Assembly (NCBI GenBank): GCA_944389185.1
Contig: CALXLL010000001.1
Span: forward strand, 29,014-93,013
DNA: 64,000 nucleotides
Source of the DNA: an uncultured Alphaproteobacteria bacterium
GTDB taxonomy: Bacteria > Pseudomonadota > Alphaproteobacteria > Rs-D84
Reading direction: 5' to 3'
Shown here: positions 17,137 to 25,837 of the stretch, one piece after another
Numbering within the stretch: the stretch's first letter is position 1
How the letters are laid out: every line of letters starts with the position of its first letter
The notes under the pieces: model-generated
What the model was told of the DNA's origin: nothing
Database searches by the model: none
What the model saw: the letters and a program-made list of their open reading frames with translations, nothing else
Translations under genes and position numbers: made by a program

Positions 17137-18048
17137 ATGAACGACATTATTATGCATGATGTTATAATTTTAGGTTCTGGGCCTGCTGGTTTAACTGCTG
17201 CGCTTTATTGTGCACGTGCCGGAAAAAAAACATTAGTCCTTGGGGGGGATAGGTTAGGTGGGCAGACTGCTGGTATCGCGGTGCTGGAAAATTATCCGGG
17301 TTGGCAGGGAAGTGGTCAAGAGTTAGCCGAGTTCATGAAAAAACAAGCAGAAACTTTTGGTGCAGAAATTATTTTTACTTCTGCAAAAAACGTTTCCGGA
17401 GATGCAGAAAGCGCTTTCAATATTTTGGCAACAGACGGGAAAAGATATGTTGGTAAAACACTTATCATAGCAACAGGTGCTTCCCCGCGTAAGCTGGAAA
17501 TAGAAGGTGCTCGCGAATTATTCGGTAAAGGCGTTTCTTATTGTGCAACTTGTGACGGATTCTTTTATGCATATAAAGACGTTATTGTTTTAGGTGGGGG
17601 TAATTCAGCTTTGAACGATGCTTTGTATTTAGCCGATATTGCAAAAAGCGTAAAAATCGTTTATAGGAAAGCTGCTTTTACGCGCGCCGAAGCCGTATTG
17701 CGTAATCGCGTTGCAGAACGAGAAAATATAGAATGCTTGTTTAATACAGACTTGAAAAAGATTTCTACGTTACCAGATTCTGATAGGCTTGTTGTGACGA
17801 CAACCGATGATACGGAAATAATATGTGATGGTTTGTTCGTTGCTATAGGGCATGAAGCTAATACCGATTATTTACCAGAAGATATTTTACGTGATAATAT
17901 GGGGCGCTTAATACCATCAGAATTACCAGAAGGTATGTTCGTTGCCGGTGACGTTCAATCCGAATTAAAAATGCAAATTGCAACCGCTGTTGGGACAGGG
18001 TGCAGTTCTGCCATGGATGCAATCGCATATTTAAATTCGCGTGGTTAA
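17137..18048 (+). CDS. trxB: Thioredoxin-disulfide reductase
   Basis: 303 residues. FAD-binding GSGPAGLTAALYCARAG is at about 11-27, the redox-active CATC of CATCDGFFY at about 134-137, the NADPH-binding GGGNSALNDA at about 153-162, and the C-terminal FAD contact VAGDVQSE. It reduces thioredoxin with NADPH; a thioredoxin gene is found at 47972. AGGAG lies eight bases before the ATG. It is divergent from the serS leader. Glu-Gly-Met in the last motif and the total length are normal. Confidence 0.96.
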   Translation: MNDIIMHDVIILGSGPAGLTAALYCARAGKKTLVLGGDRLGGQTAGIAVLENYPGWQGSGQELAEFMKKQAETFGAEIIFTSAKNVSGDAESAFNILATDGKRYVGKTLIIATGASPRKLEIEGARELFGKGVSYCATCDGFFYAYKDVIVLGGGNSALNDALYLADIAKSVKIVYRKAAFTRAEAVLRNRVAERENIECLFNTDLKKISTLPDSDRLVVTTTDDTEIICDGLFVAIGHEANTDYLPEDILRDNMGRLIPSELPEGMFVAGDVQSELKMQIATAVGTGCSSAMDAIAYLNSRG

Positions 18049-18052
18049 AAAA

Positions 18053-18080
18053 TAAAGCTCTGTTTTATCAGAGCCTTATT
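18053..18080. terminator. Terminator between trxB and the J-domain gene
   Basis: GCTCTG-TTTTAT-CAGAGC hairpin (18057-18074) with A-rich 5' and T-rich 3' flanks (AATAA / TTATTTTTT); usable on both strands. Confidence 0.75.
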
Positions 18081-18579
18081 TTTTACCAAAGTGTTTTTTT
18101 AATGTTTCATATGCTTCCGATATTTTTGTGAATTGCTTGGCAGCTGTTGATTTTTCTTGTGCTGTATCGGGGTGATATTTTTTTGCTAACGTGCGATACT
18201 TTGTGCTTATTTCACGCCACGAAGCACTGATTGGTAACCCAAAAACCGTTAAAGCTGATATTATTTTAGATGGTAGTTTTGATGGGGTAGGTGACTTGTC
18301 AAAAGAACTTCGCCCCATTATAAAATCGTTTAAAAACTTTATATAATCTGCCGATTCAGCTTCTGACTTTGCTTTATCCTTTAATGGAGCACCAAAAGTT
18401 TGTCTTTCCCAATCTTCTTCTATTTCTTCAGGGCTCATGTTTTCATAATAATTCCAGTTTTTATTGTATTCTGCTGCGTGTTCTTGGCAGAAAAACCAAT
18501 AATCTTTTAAGTCTCTATTTTTTGGCGCACGACAAGTCCCAGCCTTGGTGCAACCAGGGTGATCACATTTTTTTATCAT
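18076..18579 (-). CDS. J-domain protein
   Basis: 167 residues. The N-terminal part has spaced Cys and His residues (CDHPGCTKAGTCRAPKN and FFCQEHAAEYN, about 3-40) that could bind a metal. The J domain is at the C-terminus (about 108-165) with the HPD motif in AKKYHPDTAQEKS, preceded by ISTKYRTLAKK, so it should stimulate a DnaK-type ATPase. There is no G/F region or DnaJ zinc domain. This architecture is common in alphaproteobacteria and of unknown client range. Its start overlaps the xerD stop by four bases. Confidence 0.85.
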   Translation of the reverse strand: MIKKCDHPGCTKAGTCRAPKNRDLKDYWFFCQEHAAEYNKNWNYYENMSPEEIEEDWERQTFGAPLKDKAKSEAESADYIKFLNDFIMGRSSFDKSPTPSKLPSKIISALTVFGLPISASWREISTKYRTLAKKYHPDTAQEKSTAAKQFTKISEAYETLKKHFGKK

Positions 18580-19442
18580 TTATCTGCTGCCTTTATTTCC
18601 CCAAGCGGATGATGTTTTAAAACTGTTTCTTTTAATTTGTCTGGCAATACATGCGTATATATCTGAGTAGTAGAAATGTCTTCGTGACCAAGCATCGTCT
18701 GTATAATACGTAAATTAGCACCGCCTGCTAGTAAATGTGAGGCAAAAGAATGCCTTAATACGTGTGGACTGACCCTGTGTGGATCTATGCCAGCAAGAAT
18801 TGCACACTGTTTCAGTATCTTAAAAAAACCGTCCCTTGTGATATGACCTGTTTTACTGTTGCTGGGGAAAACGTATTTTGATTTATCGTCTTCACGTAAT
18901 GCCAGCCATTTTTGTAAAGCGTGCATAGCCGTTTCATGTATTGGAACGATTCGTTCTTTCGCACCTTTGCCGTGTATTAGCAACTTGTCACCAAGAATCG
19001 CAGATGTTGGAAGTTCACACAATTCCGATACGCGCAACCCAGATGCGTATAGTAATTCTATCATGGCGCGTAATCGGACGCTGTGTCTGGTATCGCCGGC
19101 TGATGATATTAATAGTTCTATCTCGTCAACAGATAAAAACTTTGGTAAAGCTCTGTTTCTTTTCGGCAATTCTAAATTAGCAGCAGGATTTTCTGTAATT
19201 ATTTTTTCTAGCATTAAAAACTTATAAAAACCGCGCAAAGCACTTGCTTTCCTGGCAATAGAAGAGGGTCTGTCAGGTAGCGAAGACAAATATGCCTGGA
19301 CTTGATTTTGGCTTGCTTTTAATAAACCACCAGAAATGCTTTCGTCTGCATGATTCAAGTCACTTGCATAGCTTTCAAGCGTTTTTTGACTTCTTCCTTT
19401 CTCGGCTGACAAAGCTTCTAAAAATATATCTATATAGTTCAT
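18576..19442 (-). CDS. xerD: Tyrosine recombinase XerD
   Basis: 288 residues. An N-terminal SAM-like DNA-binding domain (about 1-85) is followed by the catalytic domain with the full set: Arg in ASGLRVSEL, Lys in GKGAKERIVPI, HxxR in HVLRHSFASHLL, His in LGHEDISTTQ and Tyr in IYTHV. XerC/XerD resolve chromosome dimers at dif with FtsK, which is encoded at 28083. XerD and XerC are hard to separate by sequence; XerD is preferred on overall resemblance. It overlaps the small membrane ORF upstream by four bases. Confidence 0.9.
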   Translation of the reverse strand: MNYIDIFLEALSAEKGRSQKTLESYASDLNHADESISGGLLKASQNQVQAYLSSLPDRPSSIARKASALRGFYKFLMLEKIITENPAANLELPKRNRALPKFLSVDEIELLISSAGDTRHSVRLRAMIELLYASGLRVSELCELPTSAILGDKLLIHGKGAKERIVPIHETAMHALQKWLALREDDKSKYVFPSNSKTGHITRDGFFKILKQCAILAGIDPHRVSPHVLRHSFASHLLAGGANLRIIQTMLGHEDISTTQIYTHVLPDKLKETVLKHHPLGEIKAADK

Positions 19443-19567
19443 GGATATAAAACTATTTCTGTCATATTTTGAACAGGGTCAAAAGATATTATCATTAATA
19501 TTATTAATATAATAATAACCCCAAGTATTAAATATTTTTTATAAGATTTGTTTTTCTTTATAGGCAT
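19439..19567 (-). CDS. Small single-span membrane protein (42 residues)
   Basis: Short ORF: MPIKKNKSYKKYLILG opens a basic N-terminus followed by one hydrophobic helix of about 16 residues and a short polar tail (SFDPVQNMTEIVLYP). GAGGA lies seven bases before the ATG, and the stop overlaps the xerD start as ATGA, so the gene looks real and translationally coupled. Tails of the form DxPxPTxxVEKVxP occur in small alphaproteobacterial membrane proteins as I recall them, and this tail is reminiscent; no function is known to me. Confidence 0.65.
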   Translation of the reverse strand: MPIKKNKSYKKYLILGVIIILIILMIISFDPVQNMTEIVLYP

Positions 19568-19582
19568 ATTTTGTCCTCGTTT

Positions 19583-20644
19583 TTATATTGTATCAAAACT
19601 AGCAATAAACGCACCTGCGCCAGCTATTATTATAAGTGGGGGCGCTATTATAGCAAGCAGTGGCGGTAAAGCACCTGTGGCACCAAGTGCGTTAAACATG
19701 TTCGTTAAAAAATATACGGCAAAGCAGGTTAATATACCTAAACCAAACTTTAACCCAAAACTGTAATTTCTGCGTTGCCTTGTCTGAGAAAAAGCAATGC
19801 CTAATGTAGCCATTGCTATCATGGTTAAAGGTAGAAATAACAGTGTCCAAAATTGAACCAAGTGACCTCGAACAGGGGCCCCTATAGATTCCATTTTTTT
19901 TATAAAACCCGCTAAATCCCAAAATGAAATCTGATCGGGCTGTAAGTATCTATCTAAGACTGTTTGTGGCGTAATTAACGTTTGTATATGCCAATCTTGC
20001 CTTTTATGCGTGCCGTTGTTATCCCATATATCGGCATTCGTGGCTGATAAACCTTTATCAGATAAAATAACCGATTCAGATTCTATCCTGTTTGTTAATT
20101 TAAAGTTTTTATCTTGTGTATATATATTAGTAGTGTAAAACACAAGATTATCGCCTTGCTTTTGCATACCTTTTGCATTCAAGGTTATATATCCAATATC
20201 GGACGATTCTCTTAACCATATAGAGTTATCTACTAGCTGTAAATGATCAGGAGTTATGTTTTTTGAATTAAGACCAACAGAATACGGATTTATTACCGTG
20301 GTGGCAAATATACCTATTAAAGCAGCACCAATTAAAAACGGTTTTGATGATTGATATGGTGATAAACCTGCGCTGGACACAATGATACTTTCGCTGGATT
20401 TTATAAGATTATAAGAAGCAAACAACGTTCCCATGAAAACTGCCAAAGGTAAAAAAAGCGGAACGTATTCCATTAGTCTTACCCAAGATTCTATTAACGC
20501 GTCTATAGCCGTAGGATTATCCGGCAGTCTTTCGACAAAGGTTACTGCTAATATTATACCGCAAACTATCAGCATAATAAGACCAAAGCCAGAAAAAAAT
20601 CTGCGCATCAGAAATCTTGTTAATATTTTAGGTTTCAATACCAT
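19583..20644 (-). CDS. lptG: LPS export ABC transporter permease LptG/LptF family
   Basis: 353 residues of the YjgP/YjgQ family. Three membrane segments come first (about 15-35, 62-82, 100-120), then a large periplasmic beta-jellyroll segment (about 130-270), then three more at the C-terminus. These permeases, with LptB, extract LPS and pass it to LptC-LptA. The FVERLPDNPT motif after helix 1 favours LptG. No partner lptF is visible nearby. It is divergent from greA and probably heads the lptG - small ORF - xerD - J-domain operon. Confidence 0.85.
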   Translation of the reverse strand: MVLKPKILTRFLMRRFFSGFGLIMLIVCGIILAVTFVERLPDNPTAIDALIESWVRLMEYVPLFLPLAVFMGTLFASYNLIKSSESIIVSSAGLSPYQSSKPFLIGAALIGIFATTVINPYSVGLNSKNITPDHLQLVDNSIWLRESSDIGYITLNAKGMQKQGDNLVFYTTNIYTQDKNFKLTNRIESESVILSDKGLSATNADIWDNNGTHKRQDWHIQTLITPQTVLDRYLQPDQISFWDLAGFIKKMESIGAPVRGHLVQFWTLLFLPLTMIAMATLGIAFSQTRQRRNYSFGLKFGLGILTCFAVYFLTNMFNALGATGALPPLLAIIAPPLIIIAGAGAFIASFDTI

Positions 20645-20746
20645 ATCCTTTATATTTATAGATATAAAAGTATAACTTGTTCAATTGACAATTGCAAAAT
20701 TAAAATGAATGCTTATAATTTCATAATAAAAATAGGATTGAATAAA

Positions 20747-21217
20747 ATGGAAAAAAAGCCGGTTTCGCGCGAAGGTTTTGATGCGCTTGTTAAAGAACTT
20801 AAAGATTTAAAAGAAGTTCAAAGACCTGAAATATTAAAAACTGTTCAATGGGCAAGGTCTTTGGGCGATTTGTCAGAAAATGCAGATTATAGCGCTGCAA
20901 AGGAAAAACAAAGACAGATTGATAAAAGAATTCAATTTATAGAATCTTTTATAGATAATGCCGTTGTAATAGATATAGACAGTCTGTCCGGGGATAGGGT
21001 CGTTTTTGGGGCAAAAGTTATTGCAGAAGATGAAAACGGTAATAAAATGCAATGTCGTATATTGTCCGATATAGAATCTGACGGTAAGCAAGTTATATCT
21101 TGCACTTCTCCGGTTGGTAGGGCTTTGATAGGTAAATGCGTAGGCGATACGTGCATTGTGAAATTGCCAAGCGGCGAAAAAGAATACGAGATTCTAGAAA
21201 TAAAATTCAAGGAATAG
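20747..21217 (+). CDS. greA: Transcription elongation factor GreA
   Basis: 156 residues. The N-terminal coiled coil has the GreA tip motif GDLSENADYSAAKEKQ, whose acidic pair reaches the polymerase active site and promotes cleavage of backtracked RNA. A C-terminal FKBP-like domain follows (SPVGRALIGKCVGDTCIVKLPSGEKEYEI). Start at 20747 (MEKKPVSREGF) with AGGA nine bases upstream; an in-frame extension to 20705 is not supported. Part of the coiled coil (QRQIDKRIQFI) resembles GreB, so the GreA name rests on the SENADYSAAKEK motif. mutL starts four bases after the stop. Confidence 0.88.
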   Translation: MEKKPVSREGFDALVKELKDLKEVQRPEILKTVQWARSLGDLSENADYSAAKEKQRQIDKRIQFIESFIDNAVVIDIDSLSGDRVVFGAKVIAEDENGNKMQCRILSDIESDGKQVISCTSPVGRALIGKCVGDTCIVKLPSGEKEYEILEIKFKE

Positions 21218-21221
21218 TTTG

Positions 21222-22946
21222 ATGCCTATAAGGGTGCTACCTGATTTTTTAATAAATCAAATTGCTGCGGGTGAAGTAGTTGAAAGACCTGCCAGCGTTG
21301 TTAAAGAGCTGGTTGAAAACGCTTTGGATGCAGGTGCAGACGAAATCGTAATAGATGTAACAGATGGTGGCAGAACCCTTATAAGTGTTATGGATAATGG
21401 TTGTGGAATGTCAAAAGAAGACTTGCAGAACAGTATTCAAAGACACGCCACTTCTAAATTACCTGATGATGATTTATTAAATATTTCTTATATGGGGTTT
21501 CGTGGGGAAGCTTTACCTTCTATCGCTTCAGTATCAGATATGACGATAGATACGTGTAATGGTATCGATGATAACGGATGGTCTTTAAATTGTAATACAG
21601 GCGAAATAAGACCTTGTGATTGGGAAAGTGGGACAAGAATACGTGTTAAAAACTTATTCGCAAGAACTCCTGCCAGATTAAAGTTTTTACGAACCGATAA
21701 GGCAGAAATGATGTCCGTTCTGGAAGTTGTTAAGCGTTTAGCTATGGCTTGTAATGACGTAGGTTTTACTTTAAATAATAAATGGCGATTCCCGAAAAAA
21801 CAAGATTTTCAAGAACGTATAGTTGCCATTATGGGTGAAGACGTTAGAGGTAGAATGCTGGAAGTCCAAGCACAGTCTTTATCTAATTCTAGGTTAAAAT
21901 TAAAAGGCGTTATTTCAGAACCTACGTTAAGAAGGGCTTCTTCTGTTGACCAATATTTATTTGTAAACGGTAGACCTGTTAAAGATAAGGTTTTGGTGGG
22001 TGCGTTAAGGGCCGCATATATGGATGTAATGCATGCACGTGAGTTCCCGCTATGTGCACTGTATCTTGACATAGATCCACGTCATGTTGATGTAAATGTT
22101 TCCCCCGCGAAAACAGAAGTCCATTTCTTGGAACCTTCACACGTTCGGGGGTTTATTATAAAAAACCTTCGCGAAGTTTTATCCAAGACTTTGTCTGAAA
22201 GACAATCAAGTAAAACTAGTTTCGACTTTGTATCAGCTTCTATACCTGTGTATAAACCAAAACAAGATTTTTCTGTAAATGTTGATTTGTTCAGATTGCA
22301 TTCTCCGGATAAACCAACAGATGTTGGCGAGTTTATGCAAGCGTTTGTCGATAAAAAAAATCAAGACTTTTCATCTAATCTTTTACCCTTGGGAAAGGCA
22401 ATAGGACAAATTGGCAATAAATATATTCTGGCCGAAAAAGAAAATGCTTTGGTAATAATAGATCAGCATGCTGCACACGAAAGAATAACTTATGAAAAAA
22501 TAAGAAATCATACAGTTAAAACTCAACCTTTGTTAACGCCGATCGTTGTCGGTTTAAAAACAGAAGATGTAGATGCTGTGTTAACTATTGAATCAGAACT
22601 TAGAGCGTCTGGGCTGGTAATAGAAGCTTTCGGAGAAGATGCCATAGCCATTTTTGAAAAACCTGCTGATTGGGATTTAAATTGGAAAGAAGTTTTTCAG
22701 GCTATTGCAGATGAAGTTCGTGCAAACGGTCATTCGTCTGTCCTTAACGAAAAGCTGCATTTGAAATTGGCTAATTACGCTTGCCATCATTCTGTCAGGG
22801 CAGGTCAAAAATTAGACTTAAATCAAATGAATGCGTTGCTGCGTGATATAGAAAATACTGAACGCGGGTCTGAATGTAATCATGGTAGACCAGTTTATAA
22901 AATTATACCTTTTTCAGAGTTGGATTCTTGGTTTGAAAGAATATAA
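21222..22946 (+). CDS. mutL: DNA mismatch repair protein MutL
   Basis: 574 residues from the ATG at 21222, with AAGGAA eight bases upstream. The GHKL ATPase motifs are intact: LINQIAAGEVVERPASVVKELVENALDAGA, DNGCGM, YMGFRGEALPSIASV and LFARTPARLKF. The C-terminal dimerisation domain ends in the usual CNHGRPV region. I do not see the DQHA(X)2E(X)4E metal motif in full: DQHAAHERITYEK is present (about 415), so an endonuclease activity like that of most non-enteric MutLs is possible. It couples MutS mismatch recognition to strand removal. Confidence 0.96.
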   Translation: MPIRVLPDFLINQIAAGEVVERPASVVKELVENALDAGADEIVIDVTDGGRTLISVMDNGCGMSKEDLQNSIQRHATSKLPDDDLLNISYMGFRGEALPSIASVSDMTIDTCNGIDDNGWSLNCNTGEIRPCDWESGTRIRVKNLFARTPARLKFLRTDKAEMMSVLEVVKRLAMACNDVGFTLNNKWRFPKKQDFQERIVAIMGEDVRGRMLEVQAQSLSNSRLKLKGVISEPTLRRASSVDQYLFVNGRPVKDKVLVGALRAAYMDVMHAREFPLCALYLDIDPRHVDVNVSPAKTEVHFLEPSHVRGFIIKNLREVLSKTLSERQSSKTSFDFVSASIPVYKPKQDFSVNVDLFRLHSPDKPTDVGEFMQAFVDKKNQDFSSNLLPLGKAIGQIGNKYILAEKENALVIIDQHAAHERITYEKIRNHTVKTQPLLTPIVVGLKTEDVDAVLTIESELRASGLVIEAFGEDAIAIFEKPADWDLNWKEVFQAIADEVRANGHSSVLNEKLHLKLANYACHHSVRAGQKLDLNQMNALLRDIENTERGSECNHGRPVYKIIPFSELDSWFERI

Positions 22947-23043
22947 TTTTTCCCTTTGATAATACAAAAGTTTTATTGAAAGTATTTACTTTACAGACTG
23001 TGCATTTTTTACTATTCTAGAACAATAATATAAGGAGAAATCT

Positions 23044-23358
23044 ATGGAAAATACAGCAGAAGTTATAAATACTGCAAATCAAGCGATTAACCAAACCGCA
23101 CCACAAACAGATTGGTGGGGAATGATTTTGTATTGCATAATCGTTTTCGGAATTATTTATTTTTTAATGGTTCGTCCAAATAAAAAACGTATGGCAGAAT
23201 ATCAGAAAATGTTAGATTCTTTACAAATAGGTAATCGTGTTATTGCTGCTGGTATTTATGGAACGATAAAAAAAATAAATGAAAAAACAATAGAAATGGA
23301 AATAGCCAAAGGCGTTGTTATAGAAGTTAGTAAAAACGCTGTCGCAAGTGTTGAATAA
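23044..23358 (+). CDS. yajC: Sec translocase accessory subunit YajC
   Basis: 104 residues. A short periplasmic/acidic N-terminus is followed by one membrane helix (WGMILYCIIVFGIIYFLMV, about 21-40) ending in the YajC signature RPNKKRMAEYQKML, then a small cytoplasmic domain (IAAGIYGTIKKINEKTIEMEI). It forms a complex with SecDF, whose genes follow by 11 and 11 bases. AAGGAG lies seven bases before the ATG. Confidence 0.95.
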   Translation: MENTAEVINTANQAINQTAPQTDWWGMILYCIIVFGIIYFLMVRPNKKRMAEYQKMLDSLQIGNRVIAAGIYGTIKKINEKTIEMEIAKGVVIEVSKNAVASVE

Positions 23359-23369
23359 AGGACAGGATT

Positions 23370-24929
23370 ATGTTTAAAAAATTAGCTATTATTTTTGTTG
23401 CTGTTTTTGGTGTGTTGCTGGCGGTTCCTACGTTGACGCCAAGTTTAGCACCTTATTTCCCTTCTTGGATACAACCAATTCCTTTGGGATTGGACTTAAA
23501 GGGGGGCGCACAACTGTTGCTGGAAGTTGATACGCAAACTATGTTTAAGGAAAAAGCTACTCAGTTATATGACGATGTGCGTAGTTGCTTGATAGATAGA
23601 AGTAAAGGCGTTATACGTTTTTCTGGGCTTCGTAATAATGACGGTGTAGTATCGTTGGTGGTGCGTAATGAAGACGAGGTTTCAAAAGCAAAAGGACGAC
23701 TTAGAAGTGAATTAGGAACCGGTGTTGATATTTCTTCTGACGGAAAAACAATTACTGTTTCTTACACCGATAAGCAAAAAGAAGAAATGGTTCAAGATGC
23801 TTTGACGCGTAGTATTGAAATTGTGCGTCGTCGTATTGATGCGCTGGGAACAAAAGAACCTTCTATTCAAAGCCAAGGCGGTAAATATATTTTGGTTCAG
23901 TTACCCGGTGTAAGTAATCCAGAACACATAAAAGAACTTATAGGGCAAACTGCAAAAATGACTTTTCATTTAGTTAATGAGAATGTTACAGCAGAACAAA
24001 TTGCTTCTGGTAGGGCACCAAATGGAACGGCTTTCTTGCCTTTAATGGATGCGCCCGATCAAAAAATCCCGGTTTATACAAGGGTAGAAGTTTCTGGCGA
24101 GTCTTTAAAAGATTCTCAAGCGGATTTTGATCAGAATAATATGCCTGTTGTTACAACTGTTTTTGATACGACTGGTGCGCGAAAGTTTGCGAAACTTACA
24201 ACTGAACATGTTAATGAAAGATTTGCGATTGTATTAGATGATAAAGTATTATCTGCGCCGACTATTCGTGAACCTATACCTGGTGGACGCGGTCAGATAT
24301 CAGGTGGTTTTACTTTACAGGGGGCAAAAGACTTAGCTGTTTTATTGCGAAGCGGTGCTTTGCCTGCGCCATTACAAGTAATAGAAGAAAGAACTGTTGG
24401 GGCAGGTTTGGGGGCTGATACTATCGAAGCCGGTAAAATAGCTTCTTTGGCAGGATTGGTATTCATAATTATATTTATGATATTCTGTTATCGTGAATTC
24501 GGGGTAATAGCAAGTTTTATGCTTATTATTAATCTTGCTATGATTATAGGTATTTCAGCTTTGTTAGGTGCAACGCTGACTTTGCCTGGTATCGCGGGTA
24601 TTGTATTAACGCTGGGAATGGCGGTTGACGCTAATATTTTACCGTTCGAAAGAATTCGTGATGAAATAAGAGAAGGTGCCACACCTTTACGAGCCGTTGA
24701 TGCGGGATTTCATCGTTCTATGAAGGCGGTTTTGGACGGTAATTTAACTAATTTAATTTGTTCTTTGATTTTGTTCCAATTCGGTGCCGGTCCAATACGA
24801 GGCTTTGCCGTAACATTATCTGTAGGTGTTATAACAACTTTGTTTACTTGCGTGTCTTTGTCAAAAGTCGTTATAGACTGGTATATGAACGGTAAAAATA
24901 AAAAAATAAGTTACGTAAAAAATAAGTAA
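23370..24929 (+). CDS. secD: Protein translocase subunit SecD
   Basis: 519 residues. The first helix leads into PLGLDLKGGAQLLLEVD, the hallmark D1 motif. The periplasmic P1 domain then runs to about 345, followed by five membrane helices containing D4 (VLTLGMAVDANILPFERIRDE), where the Asp is needed for proton-driven function. SecDF uses the proton motive force to pull translocating chains into the periplasm. It sits in a yajC-secD-secF operon. Confidence 0.97.
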   Translation: MFKKLAIIFVAVFGVLLAVPTLTPSLAPYFPSWIQPIPLGLDLKGGAQLLLEVDTQTMFKEKATQLYDDVRSCLIDRSKGVIRFSGLRNNDGVVSLVVRNEDEVSKAKGRLRSELGTGVDISSDGKTITVSYTDKQKEEMVQDALTRSIEIVRRRIDALGTKEPSIQSQGGKYILVQLPGVSNPEHIKELIGQTAKMTFHLVNENVTAEQIASGRAPNGTAFLPLMDAPDQKIPVYTRVEVSGESLKDSQADFDQNNMPVVTTVFDTTGARKFAKLTTEHVNERFAIVLDDKVLSAPTIREPIPGGRGQISGGFTLQGAKDLAVLLRSGALPAPLQVIEERTVGAGLGADTIEAGKIASLAGLVFIIIFMIFCYREFGVIASFMLIINLAMIIGISALLGATLTLPGIAGIVLTLGMAVDANILPFERIRDEIREGATPLRAVDAGFHRSMKAVLDGNLTNLICSLILFQFGAGPIRGFAVTLSVGVITTLFTCVSLSKVVIDWYMNGKNKKISYVKNK

Positions 24930-24940
24930 GAGGATTTCTA

Positions 24941-25804
24941 ATGAAGTTAAAGTTTATGAAATATCGTAAATTATCATACTGGATTTCCGGTGTTTTAATT
25001 GCGTTGTCAGTCTTGTCTTTGTCGATAAAAGGCTTAAATTACGGAATTGATTTCGCTGGTGGTATTTCTATGGAGGTAAAACCAATAGAACAAAGTTATA
25101 CCATTGATAAAATGAGAGCTGACTTAGAAGCTTTTAACCCAGAATTGCAGACCGTTGACGGTAATGCAATATTAATTCGTGTCGGGTTACCAAAAGGTGC
25201 TGATGACGCTCAACAAAATCAGAGAGTAAGCGAAATAAAGGCTATACTGGGTGATAAAGTAGAATATTCACAAGTGCAAATAGTCGGACCAAAAATTGGC
25301 GGTGAGTTAGTTCGTGGCGGTATATTGGCTATATTATTTTCTTTCGTTATGATGTCCATATACGTTTGGATTAGGTATCGCGGCGGTTATGCTGTGGGCT
25401 CTTTTATTTCTTTGATATTAGATTTTATAATAATTTTCGGGTTCTTTTCTATTACAGGACTTGAGTTCACTCAGACAGCAATTGCCGTTATATTAATGGG
25501 CGTCGGTTATTCTATTAATGATAAAGTTGTTAATTATGATAGAATAGAAGAAAATATTAAAAAATATCATAAAATGCCTATGGATGATTTGATAGATTTA
25601 TCAGTTAATGAAATGTTGCGCAGAACTATTATGACTGGCGTTTCTACAATATTGGCCATGGTCGGTTTATATTTATTCGGTGGCGATATGCTGAAAGAGT
25701 TCGCTATTGCTATGACTTTTTCTATTGTTATGGGAACTCTTACAAGTATTTATATATCTAACGTTATCTTGTATCACTTTAATTTAAGAGATACTGATAA
25801 TTAA
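24941..25804 (+). CDS. secF: Protein translocase subunit SecF
   Basis: 287 residues, a normal SecF. It has KGLNYGIDFAGGISMEV after the first helix, the VQIVGPKIGGELVRGG junction before helix 2, and VILMGVGYSINDKVVNYDRIEEN, the SecF version of the D4 motif with its Asp. It pairs with SecD, which ends 11 bases upstream. AGAGGATT lies before the ATG. Confidence 0.97.
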   Translation: MKLKFMKYRKLSYWISGVLIALSVLSLSIKGLNYGIDFAGGISMEVKPIEQSYTIDKMRADLEAFNPELQTVDGNAILIRVGLPKGADDAQQNQRVSEIKAILGDKVEYSQVQIVGPKIGGELVRGGILAILFSFVMMSIYVWIRYRGGYAVGSFISLILDFIIIFGFFSITGLEFTQTAIAVILMGVGYSINDKVVNYDRIEENIKKYHKMPMDDLIDLSVNEMLRRTIMTGVSTILAMVGLYLFGGDMLKEFAIAMTFSIVMGTLTSIYISNVILYHFNLRDTDN

Positions 25805-25837
25805 AATGATATAAGCAAGGAATAAAAGGGGGAGATT

